A stretch of 64,000 bases of DNA from Paramesorhizobium sp049065735 (GCF_049065735.1 NZ_JBAKHD010000002.1:496001-560000), one strand, 5' to 3'; counted from the first letter of the stretch, positions 53,822 to 63,002 are shown. Numbers and translations: made by a program. The notes: a model not told the origin generated them from the sequence alone.

Positions 53822-55081
53822 ATGGCGAAATCCGGAATATCGCGTCACTCGAAACCGGCCCGCAAGCCGGTCACGATCGATCTCGATCCAACGCAGGTGA
53901 AGCGCGTGGAAGAGCCGGCAGTAGCAAAGCAGGCCGCCCCCAAACGGGATGTGCCTCCCGCGGAGCCGGTCGGCGATATCGCCTTCACCACGCGGCAGGC
54001 GGATGCCGGTACCACGCCGCGGACAAGCGCCGGAAAAGAGGACATGGCAGCGAAGAAATCGGACGAGGTAAAGGCAGAGCAGGTGAAAGCGGAAAAGGTT
54101 TCGCGCCCCGCCGCCGCTGCTGCCAGCCCGGCGAAACCGGAGCAGAAGCAGAATGCCTGGCTCACCCATGTCGCGGCGGGCCTGGCTGGAGGTGCGGCCG
54201 CGCTTGGCCTTATGAGCGCGCTGCAATGGAGCGATGGCGGCAATTCCAGCGCCGGATTCAGCGAGGCCCAGCAGACCGCGCGGCAGGCGCTGGCCCGGGC
54301 GGAAGCCACGGAAGCGCAAGTTTTGAAGCTGCGCGAGGAGATCGCAAAGCCGGCTAATAATGCCAGGGAGTCGGCGCAGGAAATGCAGGCGCTGACAAGC
54401 CGGCTCGCGGCGCTGGAACAGAAGGTCGCTTCCACCGAGGCGCAGGCCAGGGCGGCGGCGCAGGACACCGGCAATATCGAGGGGATGGAGTCGAAGCTCT
54501 CCGCGCTGGAAAGCCAGGTCGCCGAACAATCGCGCCAGCCCGCCCTTGCCGCCACCGTCGCGGCGGTGGCGCTGAAATCGGCCATCGACCGTGGCGGCTC
54601 CTTCGCGACGGAACTCGACGCCTACAGGACGCTCGCGCCGCAAGCGGCCGACATCGACGCGCTCAACCAGTTCGCAGCCAAGGGCGTTCCCACCATCGCT
54701 GACCTGAACAGCCGTTTCGGGGCGGTGGCGGACCGTATCGTCGCGACGAAGCGCAATGTGAATCCGAATGCGGGCATTCTCGACCAGCTGATGGAGAGCG
54801 CCAAGAGCCTCGTAAAGGTGCGCCCCGTTGGCGAGGTGCCCGGCGACAGCGCGGGCGCGATCACGGCGCGCATCGAAGCGGCCTTGCAGGCGGGCGATCT
54901 CAACCGCGCCATCGCGGAATGGGAAACGCTGCCGCAGGAGGCGAAATCCGTGTCGGCGGATTTCGCCGATCAGATGAAGGCGCGCCGCGATACGGATGCG
55001 CTCGTCTCGCGCGCGCTCGCCAGCGCGCTCAAGCCGGCCGCCGCCGCCACAGCGCCTGCTGCACCATCTGCGCCGAAATAG
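53822..55081 (+). CDS. alphaproteobacterial mitofilin (Mic60-like, COG4223)
   Basis: 419 residues: an Ala/Lys/Pro-rich cytoplasmic start, one transmembrane helix (HVAAGLAGGAAALGLMSALQ, about 116-135), a coiled-coil region (about 145-230) and a C-terminal domain (SAIDRGGSFATELDAYRTLAPQAADIDALNQFAAKGVPTIADLNSRF... then RIEAALQAGDLNRAIAEWETLPQEAK) resembling mitofilin. Alphaproteobacterial Mic60 relatives are encoded next to hem genes and can shape intracytoplasmic membrane; the hemD/hemY context here fits. The role in a non-photosynthetic species is inferred. Confidence 0.82.
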   Translation: MAKSGISRHSKPARKPVTIDLDPTQVKRVEEPAVAKQAAPKRDVPPAEPVGDIAFTTRQADAGTTPRTSAGKEDMAAKKSDEVKAEQVKAEKVSRPAAAAASPAKPEQKQNAWLTHVAAGLAGGAAALGLMSALQWSDGGNSSAGFSEAQQTARQALARAEATEAQVLKLREEIAKPANNARESAQEMQALTSRLAALEQKVASTEAQARAAAQDTGNIEGMESKLSALESQVAEQSRQPALAATVAAVALKSAIDRGGSFATELDAYRTLAPQAADIDALNQFAAKGVPTIADLNSRFGAVADRIVATKRNVNPNAGILDQLMESAKSLVKVRPVGEVPGDSAGAITARIEAALQAGDLNRAIAEWETLPQEAKSVSADFADQMKARRDTDALVSRALASALKPAAAATAPAAPSAPK

Positions 55082-55091
55082 GGAAGAATCG

Positions 55092-56645
55092 ATGCTGCGT
55101 ATCCTGTTCTTTGTCCTCATCATCCTGGCGCTCGGCGGCGGCTTCGCATGGCTGGCCGACAGGCCCGGCGATCTGACCGTCACCTTCGGGGGCATGCGCT
55201 ATGAGATGACGCTGATGGTCGCGGCCTCGGCGCTGGTGGCGTTCGTTGCGGCGGTTATGCTTCTGTGGTGGTTCGTCAAAAGCATCATCCGTTCGCCCTA
55301 TCTCCTGCAACGGCATTTCCGCGCCCGCAAGCGCGACCGGGGTTACCAGTCGCTGTCCACCGGGCTCATCGCAGCGGGCGCCGGAGACGCCGCAACCGCC
55401 CGGCGCATGGCGACGCAGGCGCATCGGCTGCTCGATGTCGACCGGGAGCCGCTGATCCGCCTTCTCGAAGCGCAGAGCGCGATGCTGGAAGGGCGCGGTG
55501 ACGAAGCGCGGGCAACCTTCGAAGCGATGCTCGAGGATCCCGAAACGCGGCTTCTCGGCCTGCGCGGCCTTTACCTCGAAGCGCAGCGCGCGGGCGAGCA
55601 GGAGGCGGCGCAGCATTACGCAGCGGAGGCCTCGAAGCTCGCGCCGCATGTGGAGTGGGCGCGCAGCGCGGTGCTCGGAAGGCTGAGCGTCGAGGGCGAT
55701 TGGGATGGCGCGCTCCAGCTTCTCGATGCGCGGAAGATCGCCCGCGGGAAGGACAAGATGGCGGTGAAACGCGAGCGCGCGGCGCTGCTCACCGCCAAGG
55801 CGATGTCGGTGTTCGATTCCGATCCTGTCAACGCGAAGACGGTGGCGCTCGAGGCGCACAAGCTCGCGCCCGACCTCATCCCCGCCGTTGTCATTGCCGG
55901 GCGGGCGCTCATCCGCCAGGGCGATTTGCGCAAGGGCGCGAAGATACTCGAAGCGGCGTGGAAAAAGAGCCCGCATCCCGATATCGCCGCCGCCTATATC
56001 CATGCGCGGCCCGGCGATTCGACGCTTGACCGCCTGAAGCGCGCGCGCCATCTCTTCTCGCTCCGGCCCAACAATCCGGAAGCGAGCATGGCGCTCGCCC
56101 ATGCCGCGCTCGACGCCGGCAACTACAAGCTCGCGCGCGAGAATGCCGAGGCGGTGCTGCGCATGAGCCCGCGCGAGAGCGCCTATCTGCTGCTGGCCGA
56201 TATCGAGGAGGCGGAGACGGGTGACCAAGGCCGCGTGCGGCAATGGCTGTCGCAAGCGGTGAAGGCGCCGCGCGATCCGGCATGGACGGCTGACGGCTAT
56301 GTCAGCGCGCAATGGGCGCCGGTGTCTCCGCTTACGGGGCGGCTCAATGCATTCGAATGGAAGGTGCCTGTTGAGCAACTCGCGCCGATGATCGAGGTCG
56401 CCCCTGAGGTGCGCGGCGAGGAGCCGGAGACGCCTGATGTGCCCGCCGTGATCGAGGAGAAGCCGGTCGCGATCGCCGTTCCGCACGAGACGCCGCCTCC
56501 ACCCGCTAAACCCAAGATCATCAGGCATCAACAGGCGGACGATACGCCCGATGACGAAGAGGTGAAGATGCTGGTTGTTGACGATCCCGGCGTACTGCCC
56601 GAAGAGCAGGCGCAGGACAAGCAGGCCCGCTACCGCCTATTCTGA
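55092..56645 (+). CDS. hemY: HemY family TPR membrane protein
   Basis: 517 residues: two N-terminal transmembrane helices (MLRILFFVLIILALGGGFAW and TLMVAASALVAFVAAVMLLWWFV), the HemY_N domain (PGDLTVTFGG...LQRHFRARKRDRGYQSLSTGLIAAGAGDAATA) and a TPR-rich region followed by a Pro/Glu tail. This is the gammaproteobacterial-type HemY, not the B. subtilis protoporphyrinogen oxidase; its biochemical role is not settled. ATG 55092 follows the mitofilin gene by ten bases and carries a GGGAAG ribosome-binding site. Confidence 0.9.
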   Translation: MLRILFFVLIILALGGGFAWLADRPGDLTVTFGGMRYEMTLMVAASALVAFVAAVMLLWWFVKSIIRSPYLLQRHFRARKRDRGYQSLSTGLIAAGAGDAATARRMATQAHRLLDVDREPLIRLLEAQSAMLEGRGDEARATFEAMLEDPETRLLGLRGLYLEAQRAGEQEAAQHYAAEASKLAPHVEWARSAVLGRLSVEGDWDGALQLLDARKIARGKDKMAVKRERAALLTAKAMSVFDSDPVNAKTVALEAHKLAPDLIPAVVIAGRALIRQGDLRKGAKILEAAWKKSPHPDIAAAYIHARPGDSTLDRLKRARHLFSLRPNNPEASMALAHAALDAGNYKLARENAEAVLRMSPRESAYLLLADIEEAETGDQGRVRQWLSQAVKAPRDPAWTADGYVSAQWAPVSPLTGRLNAFEWKVPVEQLAPMIEVAPEVRGEEPETPDVPAVIEEKPVAIAVPHETPPPPAKPKIIRHQQADDTPDDEEVKMLVVDDPGVLPEEQAQDKQARYRLF

Positions 56646-56662
56646 GCACGTTCCAACTTGGC

Positions 56663-56705
56663 GGCATGATCTTACCTGGAAGTCTGCAACTTTGCGGGAT
56701 CATGC
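56663..56705. repeat. RIME-like palindromic repeat, family 1 copy
   Basis: GCATGATCTTACCTGGAAG, TCTGCAACTTTGCGGGATCATGC; ends 21 bases before the TerB-like gene start. Confidence 0.82.
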
Positions 56706-56726
56706 CTAATTAATCCGGATACAAAG

Positions 56727-57206
56727 ATGTTCGACCGTCTTCAGGCATTTTTGAAAGAGCTTCCGTTCGGGGAAGGCAAGGGCGAGAAGACCTTCGGCCG
56801 GGACGATCCCCGGCTGGCGGTAGCAGCGCTGATGTTTCACATCATCGATGCCGATGGCGAGCGTCACGAGCAGGAACGAAAGCGTATCGCCGAGACGCTT
56901 GCCGACGCCTACCAGCTTGAGGACAGCGAATTGAAGGCGCTCCTGCAGCAGGCGGAAGCGGCGGACCAGGAAGCCATCGACCTCTACAGCTTCACCAGCG
57001 TCATCAAGCGTCATCTCGGCGAGCAGGAGCGCATCCACTTCATCGAGCTGATGTGGGAAATCGCCTATGCAGATGGCGAGGCGGGCGAGATGGAGGACAA
57101 TGTCATCTGGCGCGTGGCCGAACTCATCGGCGTCTCCTCCCGTGACCGCGTGACGCTGAAGCATATCGTGGCGGAACGGGTTGGCGGGGATAAGGCGAAG
57201 GCGTGA
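56727..57206 (+). CDS. TerB-family protein
   Basis: 159 residues, all-helical, with the acidic metal-binding-like motif IIDADGERHEQERKRI and a second similar one IAYADGEAGEMEDNVIWRVAELIGV, the hallmark of TerB/DjlA-like domains (first described in tellurite resistance). It is a stand-alone copy with no ter operon nearby, so tellurite resistance should not be assumed. A palindromic repeat occupies its leader. Confidence 0.88.
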   Translation: MFDRLQAFLKELPFGEGKGEKTFGRDDPRLAVAALMFHIIDADGERHEQERKRIAETLADAYQLEDSELKALLQQAEAADQEAIDLYSFTSVIKRHLGEQERIHFIELMWEIAYADGEAGEMEDNVIWRVAELIGVSSRDRVTLKHIVAERVGGDKAKA

Positions 57207-57339
57207 GGCCTTGTTAGAGCGGTTCATGTTTTGATGGAATCGTGAGGCGCCCCCCTCTTTCCCGCCAGCGTTTCCGATTAAACGTGAAGCGCTTTAGCGC
57301 GTAAATGTCCGCTGCAATACTGCCAATCTGGAAACAAAA

Positions 57340-57365
57340 AAAGACCGGCCTTTCAGCCGGTCTTT
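57340..57365. terminator. bidirectional terminator between the TerB-like and aqpZ genes
   Basis: AAAGACCGGC / GCCGGTCTTT, 10-bp stem with a 6-base loop, A-run on one side and T-rich sequence on the other. It serves the minus-strand aqpZ and probably the TerB-like gene. Confidence 0.88.
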
Positions 57366-57385
57366 GTCGTTTGTGAATAATTGGC

Positions 57386-58069
57386 TCAGTCCCGACCGAT
57401 CAGCGCCTTCCAGAAGATGGCGCCGATGGCGGCGCCGATGAGCGGGGCGACCCAGAACAGCCAGAGCTGGCTCAGCGCTGCCGTTTCGGCGAAGAGGGCC
57501 GTGGCGGTCGAGCGGGCGGGGTTGACCGAGGTGTTGGTGACCGGGATCGAGATCAGATGGATCAACGTCAGGCAGAGGCCGATGGCGAGGCCCGCGAAGC
57601 CCGCCGGGGCGGTCGAAGAGGTCGAGCCGAGGATGACGATCAGGAAGAAGGCCGTCAGCACGATCTCGATGAGCAGGGCTGCGGTCAGGCTGTAGCCGCC
57701 GGGCGAAAGCTCGCCGAAGCCGTTGGAGGCGAATCCACCCGGCATATAGCCGGCGCGGCCGGACGCGATGAGGTAGAGAATGGCCGCCGCCGCGATGCCG
57801 CCCAGAACCTGCGCGATCCAGTAGGGGATCAGTTCCTTCCAGTCGAAGCGGCCTGCGACGGCGAGGCCGAGCGAAACGGCGGGATTGAAGTGACCGCCGG
57901 AAATGCCGCCGACCGCATAGGCCATGGTCAGCACGGTCAAGCCAAAGGCGAGCGCGACGCCCAGGAAGCCAATACCGAGATCAGGAAAAGCCGCGGCGAG
58001 AACAGCGCTGCCGCAACCGCCAAAGACGAGCCAGAATGTGCCGAAAAACTCGGCAGCCAGTTTATTCAT
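57386..58069 (-). CDS. aqpZ: aquaporin Z
   Basis: 227 residues, six helices. The two NPA motifs are HFNPAVS (62-64) and SVNPARS (183-185); the second is followed by the arginine of the water-selective filter. AEFFGTFWLVFGGCGSAVLAA opens the protein. It moves water across the inner membrane. The frame extends 24 codons upstream, but ATG 58069 matches the family start and length. Confidence 0.95.
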   Translation of the reverse strand: MNKLAAEFFGTFWLVFGGCGSAVLAAAFPDLGIGFLGVALAFGLTVLTMAYAVGGISGGHFNPAVSLGLAVAGRFDWKELIPYWIAQVLGGIAAAAILYLIASGRAGYMPGGFASNGFGELSPGGYSLTAALLIEIVLTAFFLIVILGSTSSTAPAGFAGLAIGLCLTLIHLISIPVTNTSVNPARSTATALFAETAALSQLWLFWVAPLIGAAIGAIFWKALIGRD

Positions 58070-58264
58070 AGTGAGTTTCCCCCAACGACGCATGGAATCA
58101 GGATGATTAACCATATTCCCGGTCGCCACTGGCAGCAACAAGCGATTGATCTATGTCAAATCCTTGGGATTCACTTAGTGTTTCGGCGGGAAACAGGACA
58201 ATCGACGTGAAATCGCGCACCTGATATGCCATAGTAAATAACACGTTAATTTCCGGAGGACCTC

Positions 58265-58543
58265 ATGGCGGAAATGTCGGCTGGACACGCGCATATGCGA
58301 AAACTCATGGGCGTCACCGCGCTCCCCCTGCTGCTCGGGCTTGCGGGGTGCACCACGTCTGCGACCGCGTGGTCGGAGAAATTCACTGTCGAGAAAGTGG
58401 AGCTGCCGAAGGAATGCGCCGGCTGGCAGAAGATCGAGCTCAAGCAGCGCACCATGCTCGCGCTGATGCGGCTCGATCCGCGCCTGGTGGTGGATATCGA
58501 TTCCCACAATCTCAGAGGCAGGAATCTCGGCTGCTGGCAGTGA
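58265..58543 (+). CDS. small lipoprotein of unknown function
   Basis: 92 residues: signal sequence with lipobox LAGC (Cys29), then a short domain with two more cysteines (KECAGWQKIELKQRTMLALMRLDPRLVVDIDSHNLRGRNLGCW). GGAGGA lies five bases before the ATG. No named family is recognised. The C-terminal half looks conserved-domain-like rather than random. It precedes a methyltransferase gene by 28 bases. Confidence 0.75.
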   Translation: MAEMSAGHAHMRKLMGVTALPLLLGLAGCTTSATAWSEKFTVEKVELPKECAGWQKIELKQRTMLALMRLDPRLVVDIDSHNLRGRNLGCWQ

Positions 58544-58571
58544 TCCAGCTTTAGCCGGGGCGCGGGGTTCC

Positions 58572-59321
58572 ATGCATCTCGACATCATCGAATTGCGCTC
58601 CTTCTATGCCTCCCATCTTGGGCATCTGGCCGAACGCTCGATCAACGCGGCTTTGACGCCGCTCTGGGCGAAGCTGCCGCAGGAGCGGCTGGTGGGCCTC
58701 GGCTATGCGGTGCCCTATCTCGACCTATTGAGCGCCGGCACGGAACGGACCTTCGCCTTCATGCCGGCGGGGCAGGGGGCGATCAGCTGGCCTTCGGCGG
58801 ACACATGCGCCACCGCGCTCGTCTTCGACGAGGAACTTCCCCTGCCGGATTCCTCCGTCGACCGCATCCTGCTTATCCATGCGCTGGAGCATTCGGAAAA
58901 TCCGAGCGAGACGCTGAAGGAGATGTGGCGGGTGCTCGCACCCAACGGGCGGCTGGTCATCGTCGTCCCCAACCGCCGCGGCGTCTGGGCGCGGTTCGAG
59001 CATACGCCTTTCGGCAGCGGGCGTCCCTATAGCCGGGGCCAGCTCATCCGTGTGCTGCGCGAGGCCAATTTCACCGCCGGCGCGGTGGCGGGCGCATTGC
59101 ATTTTCCGCCCGTGACGCCGCGCTGGATGCAAGGTCCGTCGCGACTCATGGAGCGGGTCGGCAGCAGGCTGTGGCCGATCTTCGGGGGCGTGCTTGTTGT
59201 CGAGGCCTATAAGCGGCTCTATCAGGGGTTGCCGGTTTCGCAGCGTTCGTCGCGTCGTGTCTTCGTGCCGGTGCTGGCGCCCCAGGGTTCCGCCATGCAC
59301 CGCAAGCGCGAGGGAAAATAA
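58572..59321 (+). CDS. class I SAM-dependent methyltransferase
   Basis: 249 residues. The N-terminal part reads LRSFYASHLGHLAERSINAALTPLW. The methyltransferase-11 core shows VGLGYAVPYLDLL in place of a full GxGxG, LPLPDSSVDRILLIHALEHSENPSETLKEMWRVLAPNGRLVIVVPNRRGVWAR, and a C-terminal membrane-facing stretch. The substrate is unknown. Confidence 0.82.
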   Translation: MHLDIIELRSFYASHLGHLAERSINAALTPLWAKLPQERLVGLGYAVPYLDLLSAGTERTFAFMPAGQGAISWPSADTCATALVFDEELPLPDSSVDRILLIHALEHSENPSETLKEMWRVLAPNGRLVIVVPNRRGVWARFEHTPFGSGRPYSRGQLIRVLREANFTAGAVAGALHFPPVTPRWMQGPSRLMERVGSRLWPIFGGVLVVEAYKRLYQGLPVSQRSSRRVFVPVLAPQGSAMHRKREGK

Positions 59322-59437
59322 TTTTTTAACCAACGTGGTGTTGACTGAGAGGTCTGCAACTTTTTGGTTTATGCAGGGTCTTTTTACAGCGGAGCTCAGT
59401 GCATATATGAGATTCCTGAAACAAAGGGAGGACCCCC

Positions 59438-59704
59438 ATGGTTGATGTAACGATCTATACCCGTCAGGGATGCGGATATTGCACGGCGGCCAAGCGGCTG
59501 CTCGATGGCAAGGGCGTGACGTATACCGAGCATGATGCGACCGTGAATCCGGATTTCCGTCAGGAGATGATAAGCCGGTCCGGGCGGATGACTTTTCCGC
59601 AGATCTTTATCGGCAAGACCCATGTCGGCGGCAGCGACGATCTTCATGCGCTGGAGCGCGAGGGCCGTCTCGACGGGCTGCTCAAAACAGGGGAACTGGT
59701 TTAA
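59438..59704 (+). CDS. grxC: glutaredoxin 3 (GrxC)
   Basis: 88 residues with the dithiol active site CGYC (Cys12, Cys15), TFPQIFIGKTHVGGSDDLHALE (cis-proline and glutathione-binding) and the usual length. It reduces disulfides with glutathione. The 116-base gap before it contains half of a family-1 repeat (GTCTGCAACTTTTTGG near 59351). Confidence 0.95.
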   Translation: MVDVTIYTRQGCGYCTAAKRLLDGKGVTYTEHDATVNPDFRQEMISRSGRMTFPQIFIGKTHVGGSDDLHALEREGRLDGLLKTGELV

Positions 59705-59713
59705 GCCTTCTTA

Positions 59714-59824
59714 TCGTCATTCTTGGGCTTGTCCCGAGAATCTACCATAAGAAGAAAGAATGATGATGACCGTCCTGACTGATTGGGCCGCGGCAGATTC
59801 TCGGGACAAGCCCAAGAATGACGG
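59714..59824. repeat. paired palindromic repeat, family 2, copy D
   Basis: CGTCATTCTTGGGCTTGTCC, then CGAGAATCTACC, facing GGCAGATTCTCGGGACAAGCCCAAGAATGACG about 48 bases away; lies between grxC and the nitrilase gene. Confidence 0.87.
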
Positions 59825-59873
59825 AGAGAGGGGCGCTGTCTCAATTGGTTCTAACGGACTCTGGGAAGATAGG

Positions 59874-60716
59874 ATGACCACATTTCGTGCTGCCGCCATC
59901 CAGATGCGTTCGGGCACCGACCCGCAAGCCAATGCCGTGACGCTGGAACGTCTCGTGGGCGAGGCGGCGGGGAAAGGCGCGCAATATGTGCAGACGCCGG
60001 AGATGACGGGCGCGCTGCAGCGCAAGCGTGAGGCGCTCGACGCTATCCTGCGCGATGAGGAAAACGATCCGATCGCGGCGGCGGCATCGCGGCTGGCAAA
60101 GCAGCACGGCATCCATCTACATATCGGCTCGACCGCCATCAAGCTTCCTGATGGCAAGATCGCTAATCGCGCCTTCCTGTTCGGACCTGACGGCGGGAAG
60201 ATCGTCTCCTACGACAAGGTGCATATGTTCGACGTCGATCTCGACAATGGCGAGAGCTGGCGCGAATCGGCGACCTATGCGCCGGGCGCCGACACGGTGC
60301 TGGCCGATCTGCCGTTCGGGCGGATGGGGTTTGCGATCTGCTACGACATCCGCTTCCCGCAGCTCTTCCGCGCGCAGGCGGAGGCGGGGGCTTCGCTCCT
60401 CACCGCGCCGGCGGCCTTCACCCGGCAGACGGGCGAGGCGCATTGGCATGTGCTGCAGCGCGCCCGCGCCATCGAAAACGGTGCATTCGTCATCTCCGCC
60501 GCGCAGGGCGGGCGGCATGAGGACGGGCGCGAAACCTATGGCCATTCGATCATCGTTTCGCCCTGGGGCAAAATCCTTGCCGAGGCGGATCATGACGAGC
60601 CGGCGGTGATCGTCGCCGATATCGATACGGCGGAGAGCGCGGCGGCACGGCGGCAGGTGCCGAACCTCAAGAACGCGCGCCCGTTCGGCGTTCGTATCGC
60701 GGAGGCGGCATCATGA
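59874..60716 (+). CDS. carbon-nitrogen hydrolase (nitrilase superfamily)
   Basis: 280 residues with the Glu-Lys-Cys triad: Glu43 (YVQTPEMTGAL), Lys115 (SYDKVHMFDVDL), Cys156 (GFAICYDIRFPQLFRAQ). The family is Nit1/Nit2-like amidases; deaminated-glutathione amidase is a likely role because its neighbours include grxC, but this is inferred. ATG 59874 (MTTFRAAAIQMRSG) begins the domain; the longer frame passes through the repeat. Confidence 0.9.
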   Translation: MTTFRAAAIQMRSGTDPQANAVTLERLVGEAAGKGAQYVQTPEMTGALQRKREALDAILRDEENDPIAAAASRLAKQHGIHLHIGSTAIKLPDGKIANRAFLFGPDGGKIVSYDKVHMFDVDLDNGESWRESATYAPGADTVLADLPFGRMGFAICYDIRFPQLFRAQAEAGASLLTAPAAFTRQTGEAHWHVLQRARAIENGAFVISAAQGGRHEDGRETYGHSIIVSPWGKILAEADHDEPAVIVADIDTAESAAARRQVPNLKNARPFGVRIAEAAS

Positions 60717-61138
60717 TTCGCTTCAGCCTGCACTGCGACCATGAGCATGAATTCGAGGGCTGGTTCCGCAATAATGAGGACTTCGAGCGCCAGGCCGCGC
60801 GCGGGCTTGTAGAGTGCCCGGCCTGCGGCTCGTCGCACGTGGAGAAGGCGCTGATGACGCCTTCGGTTTCCACCTCGCGAAAGAAAGAAAAGATCGCGCT
60901 GGCGATGAGCGAGGCGCAGCGCGCACTCATCGACCAGATGCGCGAACTGAGCCGGAAGCTGCGCGAGAACGCGGACTATGTCGGCGACAAATTCGCCGAG
61001 GAGGCGCGCAAGATGCATTTCGGCGAGACTGACCCGCGCGGCATCTATGGCGAGGCTTCGCGTGAGGAAGTGACATCACTTCTGGAAGATGGCGTCGAGA
61101 TCATGCCGCTGCCGGTGTTTCCGGAAGACAGGAATTGA
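60713..61138 (+). CDS. DUF1178 family protein
   Basis: 141 residues. The N-terminal zinc-ribbon-like part (MIRFSLHCDHEHEFEGWFRN, then ECPACGSSHVEKALMTPSV) and C-terminal RGIYGEASREEVTSLLEDGVEIMPLPVFP define DUF1178. Function is unknown. It overlaps the nitrilase stop by four bases, so the two genes are coupled, an order widespread in alphaproteobacteria. Confidence 0.92.
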   Translation: MIRFSLHCDHEHEFEGWFRNNEDFERQAARGLVECPACGSSHVEKALMTPSVSTSRKKEKIALAMSEAQRALIDQMRELSRKLRENADYVGDKFAEEARKMHFGETDPRGIYGEASREEVTSLLEDGVEIMPLPVFPEDRN

Positions 61139-61182
61139 CAGCGCGGCACGGCTGAACGGCGGTCCGCTGTTTCCGCTTGAGA

Positions 61183-62055
61183 CTATCCCGATGTTGCGGT
61201 CAAGGCGGCGCCGATGGAGGCAAGGGATATCGCTATGATGCCCATCCACTGCAGCGTCGGCAGAGCCTCGTGAAGCAGCACGAGTCCGACCAGCGCCCCA
61301 ACGGCGGGCTCCATGCTTGTCAGCGTACCGAATGTCTTTCGCGGCAAATGGCGAAGGGCGAACATTTCGAGCGTGTAGGGTATCGCGCTTGACAGGATCG
61401 CGACGAGTAAACCCAGCGCCAGCATGGAGGGGGTGAAGAGCGAGAGCCCGGCCTTCGCGATCCCGATGGGCAGGATGACCGCGGCTGCGATAATCATCCC
61501 GAGCGATGTGACCGCACTTCCATAAAGACGGCCTGCAATACCGCCATAGATTATGTACACCCCCCAGCACACGCCGGCGGTGAGCGCCAAGGCAATCCCG
61601 ACAGGATCGAGATTGGCGTTCACCGAATGAAGCGGAAGCAGAAGCCCCAGTCCGATCATGGCGAGGCCAACCCAGAGAAAATCGGTGAACCGGCGCGACG
61701 CGGCGATAGCCACAGCCAGTGGTCCCATGAACTCGATTGCTATCGCAACGCCAAGCGGGAGTGTCTGGATCGACAGGTAGAAGAAAAAATTCATTCCGCC
61801 CAGCATAAGGCCGTAAATGAGGACGGACTGCCAGGCATCCCGCCGAAGCCGGATTCGCCAGGGGCGGAAAATGGGGAGAAGCAGAAGCGCCGCAATTGTG
61901 AGGCGGATCGCGGTCGCGCCTTCCGCCCCTACCGCCGGAAAGAGGGCTTTTGCGAAGGATGCGCCTGAGGTGATCGACACCGCACCGAGAACAAGCGCAA
62001 GCGGCGGCAGGACACGGGGCGGAGCGATATCGTCCGCCGCAGAAGAATTATGCAT
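61183..62055 (-). CDS. RhtA-like EamA-family exporter
   Basis: 290 residues, ten hydrophobic helices in two EamA repeats. The SITSGASFAKALFPAVGAEGATAIRLTIAALLLLP and GVAIAIEFMGPLAVA segments, and LSSAIPYTLEMFALRHLPRKTFGTLTSMEPAVGALVG, resemble RhtA (threonine/homoserine exporter). Substrate not demonstrated. It runs convergent to DUF1178 and is 18 bases after ubiG. Confidence 0.88.
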   Translation of the reverse strand: MHNSSAADDIAPPRVLPPLALVLGAVSITSGASFAKALFPAVGAEGATAIRLTIAALLLLPIFRPWRIRLRRDAWQSVLIYGLMLGGMNFFFYLSIQTLPLGVAIAIEFMGPLAVAIAASRRFTDFLWVGLAMIGLGLLLPLHSVNANLDPVGIALALTAGVCWGVYIIYGGIAGRLYGSAVTSLGMIIAAAVILPIGIAKAGLSLFTPSMLALGLLVAILSSAIPYTLEMFALRHLPRKTFGTLTSMEPAVGALVGLVLLHEALPTLQWMGIIAISLASIGAALTATSG

Positions 62056-62073
62056 TATTTCCTCTTTGCCGGC

Positions 62074-62814
62074 TTATTTTCGCGCCAGCACCATGTAATT
62101 GACATCCATATCGCGGGAGCGGTTCCAGCTGTCGGCGAGGGGATTGTAGGTGACGCCCTGGCGGTCGACGATGGTGAGGCCGGCGGCGCTCAGCGCTTTT
62201 TCCAGCTCTTCCGGGCGGACCAGTTTTTCATACTGGTGCGTGCCGCGCGGCAGCCAGCGCAGGACATATTCCGCGCCGATAATGGCAAGCCCTAGCGCCT
62301 TCAGCGTGCGGTTGATGGTGGCGACGAACATCAGGCCGCCGGGCTTCACCATATGGCCGCAGGCGGAAAGGAAGAGGTCGACATCGGCGACATGCTCAAC
62401 GACTTCCATGTTGAGCACCACGTCGAATTTTTCGCCTGCTTCGGCGAGGGCCTCCGCGGTGGTGGCCCGGTAGTCTATGGCAAGGCCGGTTTCCGCGGCG
62501 TGGATCTTTGCGACTTCGATGTTCGTTTCGGACGCATCTGCGCCAATGACGGTTGCGCCGAGCTTCGCCATCGGCTCGCAGAGGAGACCGCCGCCGCAGC
62601 CTATGTCCAGCAGGCGCAAGCCTTCCAGCGGGCGGGGGACGAGCGGGTCGCGCCCGAAGGCGGCGCAGATCTCTTCCTTGATGTAAGCAAGCCGGGTGGG
62701 ATTGAATTTATGCAGCGGGCGGAACTTGCCTTGCGGATTCCACCATTCGGCGGCGATGCGCGAAAAGCGCTCGACTTCGGCAGAATCGATGGTGGTTCGG
62801 GCGGTCTCGGCCAT
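62074..62814 (-). CDS. ubiG: ubiquinone biosynthesis O-methyltransferase
   Basis: 246 residues. SAM-binding motif LLDIGCGGGLLCEPMAKLGATVIGADAS, FSRIAAEWWNPQGKFRPLHKFNPTRL, and MEVVEHVADVDLFL with VKPGGLMFVATINRTLKALGLAIIGAEYVLRWLPRGTHQYEKLVRPEEL are UbiG-specific. It performs both O-methylations in ubiquinone synthesis. It is divergent from lysC. Confidence 0.96.
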   Translation of the reverse strand: MAETARTTIDSAEVERFSRIAAEWWNPQGKFRPLHKFNPTRLAYIKEEICAAFGRDPLVPRPLEGLRLLDIGCGGGLLCEPMAKLGATVIGADASETNIEVAKIHAAETGLAIDYRATTAEALAEAGEKFDVVLNMEVVEHVADVDLFLSACGHMVKPGGLMFVATINRTLKALGLAIIGAEYVLRWLPRGTHQYEKLVRPEELEKALSAAGLTIVDRQGVTYNPLADSWNRSRDMDVNYMVLARK

Positions 62815-62880
62815 GGCGGTTTCCTTCCTGTGATTCTGGAGTCGGCCTAGTAAGCGTCAAAGTCAAGGCCTGCTTGCGGT

Positions 62881-62907
62881 GCGCTCATAATTTGGTTATG
62901 TGAGCGC
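62881..62907. promoter_or_regulatory. inverted repeat in the ubiG-lysC gap
   Basis: GCGCTCATAA...TTATGTGAGCGC with GTTTTCC after it, 120 bases before lysC. It may be an operator or leader hairpin; it lies between two divergent genes, so a simple terminator role is unlikely. Confidence 0.35.
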
Positions 62908-62958
62908 GTTTTCCTTGCCGGGTATTCCGACAGAGAACGTCGATCGTATTGTTTTAGC

Positions 62959-63002
62959 CGCATGATCTTACCTGGAAGTCTGCAACTTTTTGGGATCATG
63001 CT
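62959..63002. repeat. RIME-like palindromic repeat, family 1 copy
   Basis: GCATGATCTTACCTGGAAG, TCTGCAACTTTTTGGGATCATGC, ending 27 bases before the lysC start codon. Confidence 0.85.

Noticed and set aside
56727..57206. Tellurite-resistance locus
   Set aside because: Only a lone TerB-like domain is present; no other ter genes occur, so resistance is not supported.
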